64,000 nucleotides of DNA from Marimonas lutisalis (GTDB lineage: Bacteria > Pseudomonadota > Alphaproteobacteria > Rhodobacterales > Rhodobacteraceae), in NCBI RefSeq assembly GCF_005434965.1, contig NZ_SKCI01000001.1, positions 766,952-830,951 of the forward strand. The letters run 5' to 3'. Below, piece by piece: positions 61,601 through 64,000 of this stretch; within the stretch, counting starts at the first letter, position 1; the number at the start of each line of letters is the position of its first letter. The position numbers and the translations under genes were made by a program. The notes beneath the pieces were generated by a model, which made no database searches, had not been told where the DNA came from, and saw only the letters and a program-made list of their open reading frames with translations.

Positions 61601-64000
61601 TCGTTCGGCGTCACCGCGACCAGTTCCAACGTCAAGGCCGTGATTGGTTCGCGCGGTCTGCCGGGCAGCCAGGAATCCGCAACCCGGTCTTATATTGGCA
61701 ATTCCGCCAATGTGACGGCGGAAAACGTCACATTGGATGCCATTGCGAAATCGACGCTCGAGGCCGATTTGTCGGGCTTCTCGGGGGCGGGTCTTGTAAC
61801 GGTGACGAACAACACCACCGTGGCCAAGAACGCGCATGATACCGAAGTCTATATCGGTAACGGAAGCACTGTGACGCTGTCAGGCGATCTGAAAATGACG
61901 GCCGATGCTGAAACCAAGGCAAGCCCGCAATCGCGGACCACGACCCTTTCCGGTGTTGCGAACGTCACCAATTCGACCATCCGAACCGAGTTGGACAGCG
62001 ACACCCGCGCCTATATTGGCAAGAACGGGACAACGAGCGCCGACAAGATCATCCTCAAGGCCGATGCCGAACACACCGCTGAGGCCGCCAACCTGCAGGT
62101 CGGTCTTTCGGGACTGGCCGATGTGGCCTCGCTCACCGTGGACGTCGTCGACAATGGCGGTGCGGAAATCCGTATCGGCGCAGAAGAAGGCGACGGATCC
62201 CCGGGCACGACGACCGTGACGTCGAACACCGGCAAGATCGACCTTGACGCGGTGCTGGTCTCGAATGTGTCCGCCATCACCGGGGCCACGTCGATTGGCG
62301 GGCTGGCTTCCTCTGTCAGTTCGGACACCACGGCCACCAACAATGCCAAGGCCATCGGCCGGATCGGCACGGGCGCCGATGTCCAGGCCGAGACCACGTT
62401 CAATCTTCAGGCGAAGATGACAGGTAAATCAGACAGTTCGGCGACATCTTTCTCGGGCTCGTTCGGGGCGACGGTCACCGATGCCGACACGACTTCGACC
62501 TTCGCGGGCGGTGTCGACATTTCGACCGGTAGCGGTGCGGTGAATGCCAAGGATGGCGTCACGGTCCGTGGCCTGGTGAACCATAACGGGTCGGATTACC
62601 TGCGCGTAAGCAACGGTTATGGCGCGATTGGGTCTGCCAGTTCCACCGGTATTGCCGGTCTGGCGACCGTCAATAGTTCGGTGATCGACGTCCACAACAA
62701 TTCATCGGCCGAGCTGAATATCGGTTCGGGCATGTCGTTCACCGCGATCGATGACACCGACCCGCAGAACCTCACCTATGCGGATATCAGTGTGTCGCTG
62801 CGGCACGGCAATGAATCCATCGGAGCCTTGTCCAGCGGTGGTTTTGCCTTTGGGGCGCGTGTCTCTGATGTCGAGGCCAACGTTTACACGAACGGCACGA
62901 CGACTCTGGGTTATGAGGGTGACGTGGGTGACGGCAACGCGCCTGCGGCCAACAATCTCAACGTTGACGCACAAACGCTTTCGACGACGGTTTCGACGAT
63001 GCTCTCGGGCGGTGGCGCGATCTTTGTCAATCTCGATGCGGGCGACGCGTTTGCTGACACGGCGCACACGATGGATGTGACCTTTGGCGGTGCGAACAGC
63101 ACGATGAACCTGTTGGGGAACATCCGCAGCTCTGGCAATCTGGTCACCGACTCCGATGCCAGCGCGCGCACCAATGGCGGTGCATTTGCCAGCGACACCG
63201 GCGTGACGACCACCGCGTCGGCCAACGGGACGGTGAACTTTACCGTCGGCGCGACCGACCATGTCGAAGCGGGCGGGCTGATTGAGCTCAAGGCAGAGCA
63301 TGGTGGCGATGGCGGCGATGTGTCGGATGGTTCGGTCATCAGTTCGAATGATGCGGCCAACACGATCTCGTTCGGCAAGTCCGATCTAGTGACCAGCGCA
63401 CCCCATCTGTTGGAGACCGGGGCGACCATCACGTTCAATTCCTCTGACGATGCAGGGGTTGAGGAAGGCAAGGATTATACTGTTATCGTCACGAGCCCGA
63501 CCGAGGTGCAGCTTGGCTCGCTCTTCGGATCAAGCGATATCAACTATCTCAAGGACGAAATCACGATCCAGAACCACGCGTTCGAACCCGGTGACAGGCT
63601 GATTTACAAGCAAGGCAGCGGAAACATCGACGGACTGTCGGATGGCGTGACCTATCAGGTCAAGGTGATCGACGAAAACACGATCAAGCTGCAATCGGAT
63701 GGTTTCACCGAAACGACCGATACCTTCACGCGAAGCCAAGTGGATGCGGGCGACGACCGGATCGGTGGGTACACCAATCTCAACAACGACGATTTCGTGA
63801 CTTACCGGCTGCCAGAGCCGCGCACATTCCTGTCGGAATTCGTCGATGCCAATGTGACGCTCGACAATCCGAATACGGATGCGAACGAATATTTGGCAAC
63901 CCAGGACTTCTCGAATTCGGGCCGCATTTACGTGCCGGGCCACGGATTCACGAACGGGCAGGCGGTGATCTACACGGCGCTGAACGGTGTGAATGTTCCG
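40604..64000 (+). CDS. Giant LEPR-XLL-type repetitive surface/secreted protein, C-terminus outside the window
   Basis: One frame of 7,799 codons, open at the window edge. The start ATG has AGGGAG 8 nt upstream. The N-terminus is basic (SQRRQKRSVS, FRRTKRR) and carries IEPRFLLSADP at residues 55-65, the LEPR-XLL motif of giant marine proteins; no classical signal peptide is seen. The rest is Ala/Gly/Thr/Ser/Asp-rich with almost no Cys. It contains Q/N/S/T-rich linkers near residues 1140-1170, 1690-1745, 2105-2160 and 2690-2765, about 50-residue VVY modules, a long 62-residue periodic part and a part with repeated AYIG-like words. Beta-helix-type adhesin is the likely fold; attachment, biofilm or predator defence are inferences. 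Secretion route is not visible. Confidence 0.9.
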   Translation, partial: MALPFEPGSQRRQKRSVSSWSQAFSWFSDARANTFRRTKRRSPSGGVPGLKMEAIEPRFLLSADPAPFLVDMDAQTGADYLLRYDALTQSINVYDSQANSLIAHRFVQEISYVRVTGTAQDDTLEIDFSDGFVSPVDIAFDGGDGSDSVTISGASLDTVSLTVTGDGEGTLGMTDGAQVVNLSLTGTEAVNDQNSATDRLYSDATTQGQNLRIQDNSGIASDGVGTITGDGMVAYTFEAPTGAITVDAGEGDDEITLEAIDAGLAGRVLLSGGAGTDAVTGPPSDTLWNVTGANAGDVAGVSFVSVENLRGSADNEDTFVVTEGGSLSGILDGGDGGFDSLVFDGGTFETVDYVAYDLHSGTVTRDGVVLEYAGLEPITDNMDATDRVIDLSAKSDTAQITQDGSGLHVTSQLPFGGVDIPEGLPLVLTFESFTLTSLPSNSLTLNLGASADNTIADPDDAIPFLSRDQVTFEGDVNLGTMDLIIEGQDHKDVVIVNGTLTVDDLTINAEVIEVSGTITASGNVILNSLAEDDGVIVDTDSPSFLQGIGLEGFFVAATTATIDVTGTITAGGDLTMTAEGAVDITTTTGDLAGAGVLDLTGVGVVPDVGITLTGATLSADSITATATADIDVAVGDNAGDNGDDDSTSNNADAAVSVVVVYGNSAVTVDGASSITSSAGAVSLGAVSELNIESEADGSTDAGAKGATLAVSTIGIETSTNVAGTASISATGGDIGLTSTLTSVVTTDAISTADGASGAGGGTGSTNASEQRLADPNDDGNTSDQAAASDGAGGSSSITFAAAVVVSDYRPVTSVDVDGTINTDQALTITAMSTDSVTAKADGTTTGDSGTGVGIAVVLGIVDPTVSAIISGGSLTASNGITMTAHMDADETFSIEAVSGVGGGTTAAAGSLAINVVTANVEARVGSVDLNNSNLSVSALAETKTVTKAVPSEDGASGETMGFGASVALAIIDYQTTAAIDADATISNGADLTMAATSTHEVETLAKSGASGGTSIVPVAAITLLFSDTYTEIGIGTGAVSFNGDIGLGATHNAANVTTAEGATEGTSTAVGISFGLTVDEQTSMVRLLRDLSSATGAIALTSTGVIRSRTDSKASAAGAEGEDSTTSADGVDQTSQSQAGFANQQSQSRTGQQAGSSEGQTPPSASNSGGTMSVAAALAITVQITDISVELADGVTVDADDELSLKARSNVDSWANADGTATNGASGTTVGAAASLNYANVQTTANSGTATLLGDGITLEANKASREMSLTATSGPTVSTADDTIFVGKGAGLEDGDEVVYSAGGGTVIAGLTEGTTYKVFNVGDGKIKLAPQATADTDLEANTIDLTSQGAGDEHTLTKSGEDPITFDPDKDVFALDSDGKESLRTGDEVVYGNGGNPDITGLTGGKTYFAIIDEHGDLKLATSRDNAAKGDAVEITGTGTGTLTETTSRAAADSTSGAGQGNLSIAGSLAINVAEINASATHAAGATATLNEADNDGDSDVGALTIRAVSDTFAGVDTGAKQEKSGGTGVGFSFGLNIADNSTRATYETGAILSAGADDLTLEADGKYGMRTDVTGGAESTGGTGATPVLGISVALNDTSAVIEAGDALTLSGDLSSTASHVAETVTTAKGDTKGTDAAVGISFGLTVAEDDVVAQLLRDVTSTGGGVSLVAQGAAASRTETEASATGAPESNGGQNVNDQTNAQAGQATTQTQNRTSSGATPSSASTGQSQSNASNNGSSLTVAAAISLNIADLDVVSSIDNGAVVNTTGAVEVTARGNLDASAKADGSATTIPTSGTNSSNIGAAVALNWGSADIDANLGSADVTAGGLTVQALMFERGDDDTHTFSAEATSGASGGSTGVAGSFALNLPSVSTSALVSDLAVVNITGGGDVTVKAESKTDATVKAGAATDAKKAQSSGTSGTSGTTGTGSTGSSSTSSGNTIGVGVSIGVNVSDMLTEASMGGAAALTGANNLMIEANGTHAMATEVEGGAAATGGTAVSPVIGITVAQNDVLATLPSGAALTIGGDLTLKATLDADTSTEAKGSADATNAAIGASLGLTITFDSAVATLSRSITAGGAILVTARSLATSRSDARASAVGSQQANNDGTAQNGNSVQSQTDNQVGEANTRSAGTGTGNSATSPSNRQSTNSGALTVAAAIGINIADTESHAQIIGADGAPITVVAGGSVTVKSEANADANARADGQATLKKKASQGSNTSNDTTIGAAIAVNVADVDNIAFVDDASVTGEGVNVQALMVSRDVKIEASELSVVDTSDDTIFVGEPEVAFTTGEKVTYNKGTGGTVIDGLTDATDYYVIVGENGKIQLATSQSEAEEGKAIDLKDQGAGDAHELVRTDAGADTINFNPDETRVEIVFDNPGGIQTGEAVVYDTDGAVITGLSDGETYYAIVEADGRLKLAEDREKALKGEAITLTDPGAGAEQKLTEATHSTGATTISGASGGKSSVAGSVAVNVSLGEASAQYGEDAALTVTGNGASTVGAESTTYSLTRALASKDAAGKSLGLGLSFAIGVSDHNVTASIAGGATLADFGDLTVEATGKHTEVTKANAGGVTTATDGTSVGGALALMVSLNNTDATIPSGATGLSVDGDLAIKANHTLDLYTEADADTKGGETGLGIALAIAWAEDDTSALLARDVSATGNTADDVNVSAESTITSKTVATGSSEGSKKQSSGGQTANQQSTSATSAASGQSGSTLATPQPGSQVTGANNQAAGQTANPGGQGGTGQQASTQTSGGSVRVAGALGVSVLRTDATATVADGVIIRATGDMGVTADVSAKSKILATGLALNLTDGKTGVGAAVAFNWVETDAVATVGANADIETGSLSVSATQDNESSVIALAGAGVNQKSSSDTGSSSEDTSGGLAIAGAAGVNVVLSTTTGSIGDDAKVNATGGDVEVKAKTENGIQNIAGGGSLLLNSSGTSVGAAVAVNVVTADTNARIGARNDIDAAGDVTVEAESIATPMKIELPDMVSKLGIDLDVTAMAVGAAIGSGGGQNGSGGAGSGSSSGSGSSGADAGAGSAVVNIFLTDTHANVGAGTDVTAGGDIAAKAISSVEILDFAGTFAGSKDASGVGIGLDVTVNTADTTATIAGSDNALDPTFISAGGNIEVSAQGSERIFQLTANIGAGDSTSGAGSLNVLVNITNTKATVNGGLTPEGDPVPPATHLDISAIGSIEIAADSSTDIESYAGSAGISLSGSAVGISVGVVVDLDDTHAVIGDGTNVIALGQGTEMTIVDDLVREQPTETDPEVGTKVETQARGLAVTATSHEDIFQLAIAASASLGQDSSGNSGSGSGGSQGSTGGGTNVGIAGAVTVAVLSGETKAVIGTDVDVNQVNEINGTLPHADQGIVVRAEDVTEVQQALGGLSFVLNGDAGITGSVGVIVGSQDTWALALGQNTLRSQNGGVTFDAVGGNDIQTLVIAVAGVVDSGSQSTNNNSSSSSVIFAGVGAVTVNVLTSTILAEIGAGGEVDTEGTLTVNASDESKIVSDAGGVAFAISADNTNGDSAGSVGISVAVNDMTQTIRATVADTPITAGAVDIDASNNATIDTLAVAGAASVSASSEAFAGAGGVALNYINSATDAGIRNTTLRSVNAGTGQVSVVATDDSTINADSASAALAISNKSSGNNLGSIAAGAAAAENKITKTTTAEIVLGDVDGGSFELKALSTSDIDALTLGISGAISNGGTLAIAGAGSGSGNYITSATEANLLQSDVDTTGKIDVEASDSSTIDALAGAASFAINIGGQDGNNVAVGLGFAMSVNEITASSVALIEDTTLNTGDQIEITADNSASIDSTAFGVSLSVSTSNSGVAVAANANVAITFNDISLTTRAVLQDATGDVDTATAGTGVIIRATDSGDITANAVSAGLSVSSSSGSLSVSGNVNVSVADNTIVATTEALIDNVDTDAGAGYVDIDASSSKAITATVVAASLGVSVGSGSGASVSLNGAGSRSYNTTNNSVLAIVRDARIDAVGNVTIDAIDTSTIEATLVAATVGVSVSSSNGASATLNVAISDANNEITNTTRAVVEGASVVDTDGALWINAESTGLIEATAVAASVGVGVGTGSGVSMSGAGAGANATNAITNTIEAGITGSSQAIVDSDLDIFATDSATVRANVVTAAISASIAGSGASISLTAAVSVANNAINNTVVAHVANSTLDIGGNATIKADSTKLIEAVQVAASVQVGISSGGLAIGGAFGIAHAVNEIGGSTTAGIFTSSMAHVDGSLDIDAVSGSTIQATLVTVTASISVGSGSVSLAMSAAVSLATNTITSTVLAGVHNVTDLNVGGLLTVDATNSSDIDAISVGASISVSAASSGVAVSAALAVAQANNTITGTTDAEILGSTVIAGSGVAVGLSDTSNIHTDVIAASISISLSSGGVSGSLGVAVSLSQNTIGGSGRAAIDASSVTSTIGNIDVDAVSTKSITATGIAAAITLAASGSLALSGAGSGVDVRNVITNIFDAEIVDATLVQASAGAIGVTASEISTIEATIASSSVAVSVGSSGAISGAVAVTLVENVISGTLKASIADSKVDAKAGGITVEATANNTINAIGIAAALSASASGTFGIGGAGAGMSATNIMTNRIEASITGESDIDATGLLNVKATDSSMIKAELVAVSASLGFGSSAAVAVSFAMPIATNDISSITLATIDGTTATTALTADAGTVEVKALRNGRVDSLGVAVSASFSGSGSFSLSGAGAAAVATNVIGGSTESSIRSSTVNSTVGGITVEADDENVIHAELVAVAASISGSGAAAISIAIAATVATNELTGSTLATIDDSDIDAKTLLTVDARNANTIESIGVAAGISVAAGSVGIAGAGAGAVSMNTMENSVEASITNSDDVDADTGVDIDAKDESSINTTTVAAALAVGVGGGGGAISVAVTIVEVNYDTSVRAVISNSDIETTDGNVTLDATTLGSIFLEGYGIGFAISAGSVAVSGAGVGVVTRVNATSLVESAILSNSDVRALDGSVLLNASDSRISDVNALGVSLSVSAGSAAFAGTATVIIAETNMDGTVRSQINDSSVSAAGTDAGEGDVWVKARSDAQSNLEAVGIALSIAGSAGFSGSFAAAAGVVLNNVGQNVEAMIVDVDLASGQQVVASGEVVVEAVDNVTLTADALALSIAASAGYSGASVSVAAAVAVQTLTGVTLAKISNSRVDANGGGVTVLAKSESDLTASPEAVAVSATIALAGLAAAGSGAVGENSVTRSVGAKVENAAHVTASTGVNIEAHDTLTVATDVVAISVAIGPVAIAVGIGIGRSKVSTQVEAVADGSQVVAENGNILIDADSTHLNGAVATSVTIASISAGIGGAAAGGEAKTVVDTDVTARATNAVLTASGLGVGLIDIDADSTDYAKADILGVAGGLGFGVSVLSADAKVEGSTNAIIDGVTTVTTNGALDVTADSIAQALPSGDSVAVGGIAGAVTIMNAEVNRVTDAHVGEQVRQGFIVDTRFDTVTLDAQDVPLVDGEIVTYSSGGGTAIGGLSNGAQYYVLLGESGRIQLAEILDDTLVIGNQTKAVTTGEALVYSKGDAGNTAIGGLSDGGTYYAIVLSDGKIRLASSLANAQNGNAINLTSYGSGDGHELARTGAETIVFTPNEPEVDEDYLAREAIDLTSLGTGSNHSFGRVGVADVDSVETDENRLVLVDDAGAPMQTGEQVVYNTTGTAIGGLVDGGTYVTFVGENGTVQLAELAPTGPVVNVGANTIFVGELDVDFEDGDIVTYDNGGDTSVGGLVHGQQYMVIAGDDDGYIQLAEIVIGVVNAEDDSLDLAPPATAFVTGEEVVYNAGGGTNVAINGLTDGGTYYVIALGGGEIRLAATADDATNGIAIDLLYAGVGTGHELVRDGLPTITFDASAVAADQNVTNGNEINLTTTGVGDGHSLLRSLHDDVSFDQTIDLPEDYYVQLGQFVGLTSTGTGDHSLTRTDVTSVAFNPNDLTGDGLTSPATITVDLQGQAMNVTATSQYIAKADSLAVGVGLLAGATVSKSSASVVGDTLAYVGESTTVLASQLDITATSDDQAYSINNFFALAGGLSVNVTIADATIDSRTEAFIGTQAGEIPGGSGTTVTLTQGAGGNGRTTIDANGSQQAEASAEGLSASFGIAVNVLLPEADVSGAVRAYVGEGTTLTTDKLTITADGDVMDATAEVTSGTISGFASVSVLSSLAKVTGEVEAFIGAHNDQGASATYAPSINVVGTGGQTDDGEVIIAADATMDALADTILVGASFGITVSAALPRAEVTGATRAYVRDGVSMTASLLDIDAGSDTDDVKYNATTTTFLLSLGGIASVSILNSEAIVDGEVSAYIGAPFDGPVTGGSGITNISGAVTIDAWSDMNATAGYDDEKPGFASFSGNLAGLAAISIFDSYTEVSGDTRAFVGQGGTLYADSLNVKAEGDYDSLSTTLSVAISGALSYSDVTATAIVSGSVDSHIGSASGVTPNGNIGIVHINGDVFVTAIGKMYAAPKVTTVNVSFIAAASSIDQQATISGAVRAYVGQGIDLNADNLTILADTPFVDDGTVDPDDYGMGAVANSQNLALSGFFTGGFIESKADITGAVEAFIGAGSSQQATNVMTDVDITDGSIKVVADSDMRAITTVDSLSATGGLSLNLFENKSTVQGRTSAFVRDGVNLKSASLNVSAGKLTGNDAVINRAEAEANALSFGFLAAATSMEPTAEVNSVIEAYLGATDGVAAGGDPNALIHVTGAVDTLKIRAEGDIDAVATAEGLGLSAGASINLFSPTAIAGGRTSAYAGNGVDVRAADLNLDAHGDANADAELLSVSVGGGASISGLSPTAKTTNNVEAYVGRNADSTQTSLVVIDIRGSDGTSRGTIDANATADSLAKAETNGFDIAGGVAVSVSTAVAEMAGKTRAYIGRYTDLTAGDVNLTATELTALADADMQALGLSGLATVSDLTAEAYAARITETFVGDNSVVKLGTFDLTGTATNAILNGNDPEAMASATIGSINASFGVTATSSNVKAVIGSRGLPGSQESATRSYIGNSANVTAENVTLDAIAKSTLEADLSGFSGAGLVTVTNNTTVAKNAHDTEVYIGNGSTVTLSGDLKMTADAETKASPQSRTTTLSGVANVTNSTIRTELDSDTRAYIGKNGTTSADKIILKADAEHTAEAANLQVGLSGLADVASLTVDVVDNGGAEIRIGAEEGDGSPGTTTVTSNTGKIDLDAVLVSNVSAITGATSIGGLASSVSSDTTATNNAKAIGRIGTGADVQAETTFNLQAKMTGKSDSSATSFSGSFGATVTDADTTSTFAGGVDISTGSGAVNAKDGVTVRGLVNHNGSDYLRVSNGYGAIGSASSTGIAGLATVNSSVIDVHNNSSAELNIGSGMSFTAIDDTDPQNLTYADISVSLRHGNESIGALSSGGFAFGARVSDVEANVYTNGTTTLGYEGDVGDGNAPAANNLNVDAQTLSTTVSTMLSGGGAIFVNLDAGDAFADTAHTMDVTFGGANSTMNLLGNIRSSGNLVTDSDASARTNGGAFASDTGVTTTASANGTVNFTVGATDHVEAGGLIELKAEHGGDGGDVSDGSVISSNDAANTISFGKSDLVTSAPHLLETGATITFNSSDDAGVEEGKDYTVIVTSPTEVQLGSLFGSSDINYLKDEITIQNHAFEPGDRLIYKQGSGNIDGLSDGVTYQVKVIDENTIKLQSDGFTETTDTFTRSQVDAGDDRIGGYTNLNNDDFVTYRLPEPRTFLSEFVDANVTLDNPNTDANEYLATQDFSNSGRIYVPGHGFTNGQAVIYTALNGVNVP
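40766..40798 (+). other. LEPR-XLL motif of the giant protein
   Basis: Residues 55-65 read IEPRFLLSADP, the conserved N-terminal tag of the LEPR-XLL family, with Ile for Leu at the first position. A basic 50-residue leader precedes it. The motif is thought of as a sorting or export tag, which is not proven. Confidence 0.8.
44440..44925 (+). repeat. VVY-module pair 1 in the giant protein
   Basis: Two copies of a roughly 50-residue module (residues about 1280-1440): GDEVVYSAGGGTVIAGL-EGTTYKVF-GKIKLA and GDEVVYGNGGNPDITGL-GGKTYFAI-GDLKLA. Each is followed by a short ITLTxxGxGDEHTLT-like link. Confidence 0.8.
47447..47960 (+). repeat. VVY-module pair 2 in the giant protein
   Basis: Two further modules at residues about 2282-2453: TGEKVTYNKGTGGTVIDGL then DYYVIVGENGKIQLATS, and TGEAVVYDTDGAVITGL then TYYAIVEADGRLKLAED. 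Confidence 0.8.
51500..57000 (+). repeat. 62-residue periodic region of the giant protein
   Basis: Residues about 3630-5465. A recurring pattern, short Ile-x-Ala word then VAASISVS-like strand, Ser-Gly turn, then an A-x-N-x-I word, returns at nucleotides about 53584, 53770, 53961, 54149, 54334, 54522, 54721, 54905, 55089 and 55270, that is every 181-199 nt, average about 186 nt or 62 residues. Highly diverged at the DNA level. Confidence 0.65.
57064..58240 (+). repeat. VVY-module cluster 3 in the giant protein
   Basis: Five modules at residues about 5488-5880, for example DGEIVTYSSGGGTAIGGL, TGEALVYSKGDAGNTAIGGL, TGEQVVYNTTGTAIGGL, DGDIVTYDNGGDTSVGGL and TGEEVVYNAGGGTN. Each ends in xIxLAE or xIRLA. 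Confidence 0.8.
58680..62030 (+). repeat. [ST]xA[YF][IV]G repeats in the giant protein
   Basis: Residues about 6025-7142. At least 15 words such as TEAFIG, VRAYVG, VEAFIG, VSAYIG, TRAFVG, IEAYLG, VEAYVG, TRAYIG and TRSYIG, each followed by a Gly/Asn turn and a strand LxIxAxxD. A separate repeat class from the VVY modules. Confidence 0.7.
63346..64000 (+). repeat. VVY-like modules at the window end
   Basis: Three diverged modules from residue about 7582: TGATITFNSSDD then DYTVIV, PGDRLIYKQGSGNIDGL then TYQVKV, and NGQAVIYTALNG, the last cut by the window edge. More copies probably follow. Confidence 0.7.

Noticed and set aside
40604-64000. RTX toxin
   Set aside because: No GGxGxDxxx nonapeptide arrays were noticed in the visible part. 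The LEPR-XLL start and beta-repeat composition fit a different class, though a C-terminal RTX part could lie outside the window.

Overview
The window looks like a chromosomal segment of a marine alphaproteobacterium of the Rhodobacterales (Roseobacter-like). This rests on high GC, a GapR/DUF2312 protein, an ScfR-type short-chain acyl regulator beside acs, and the general family content. No rRNA or species marker is present, so the assignment is inference.

Layout. (1) 1-11.7 kb is a short-chain carboxylate block. A partial acetyl-CoA synthetase and a complete five-gene LivFGMHK-type ABC importer lie on the minus strand. Divergent from them on the plus strand are an ScfR-family regulator, a single-domain response regulator, a small two-helix membrane protein and a sodium:solute-symporter histidine kinase. 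(2) 11.8-20.6 kb holds ordinary chromosomal genes: an orphan FliM/SpoA protein, a DUF442 phosphatase-like protein with an ETHE1-like persulfide dioxygenase, a DksA-type zinc finger, a FadB/FadJ-like bifunctional protein that has lost key catalytic residues, GapR, a possible sulfotransferase-like protein and an orphan iron permease. (3) At 20.6 kb an intact tRNA-Thr(UGU) is the target of a 9-kb integrated element (20651-29666). The element is bounded by a 57-bp perfect repeat of the tRNA 3' half. It encodes integrase, AlpA-type regulator, zinc/Toprim primase, DUF3987 replication protein, an HK97-type capsid protein and a P27-type small terminase, but no portal, large terminase, tail or lysis genes. 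That is the architecture of a small capsid-encoding phage satellite. (4) 29.6-32.2 kb is a decayed tandem relative of the same element. It keeps the left end, a cargo slot, a broken terS and two conserved non-coding blocks, and has lost the capsid gene and everything after it. A 30-31 residue membrane microprotein occurs once in the intact element and twice in the remnant.

(5) 32.4-40 kb is an accessory zone: DMT transporter, PLP-dependent decarboxylase, Asp-nucleophile alpha/beta hydrolase, CrtA-like protein, and an amidase lying between two directly oriented, truncated IS6-like ends. Three copies of a short extragenic repeat separate the first genes of this zone. (6) 40.6 kb to the window end is one uninterrupted reading frame of 7,799 codons still open at the edge: a giant LEPR-XLL-type repetitive protein, probably surface-exposed or secreted, with at least three repeat classes.

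The most interesting system is the capsid-encoding satellite with its tandem relic, conserved palindrome upstream of the capsid gene, packaging-site candidate and microprotein family. The giant protein is second. Long minus-strand frames inside the giant gene and opposite the ABC operon are high-GC shadows and were left out.
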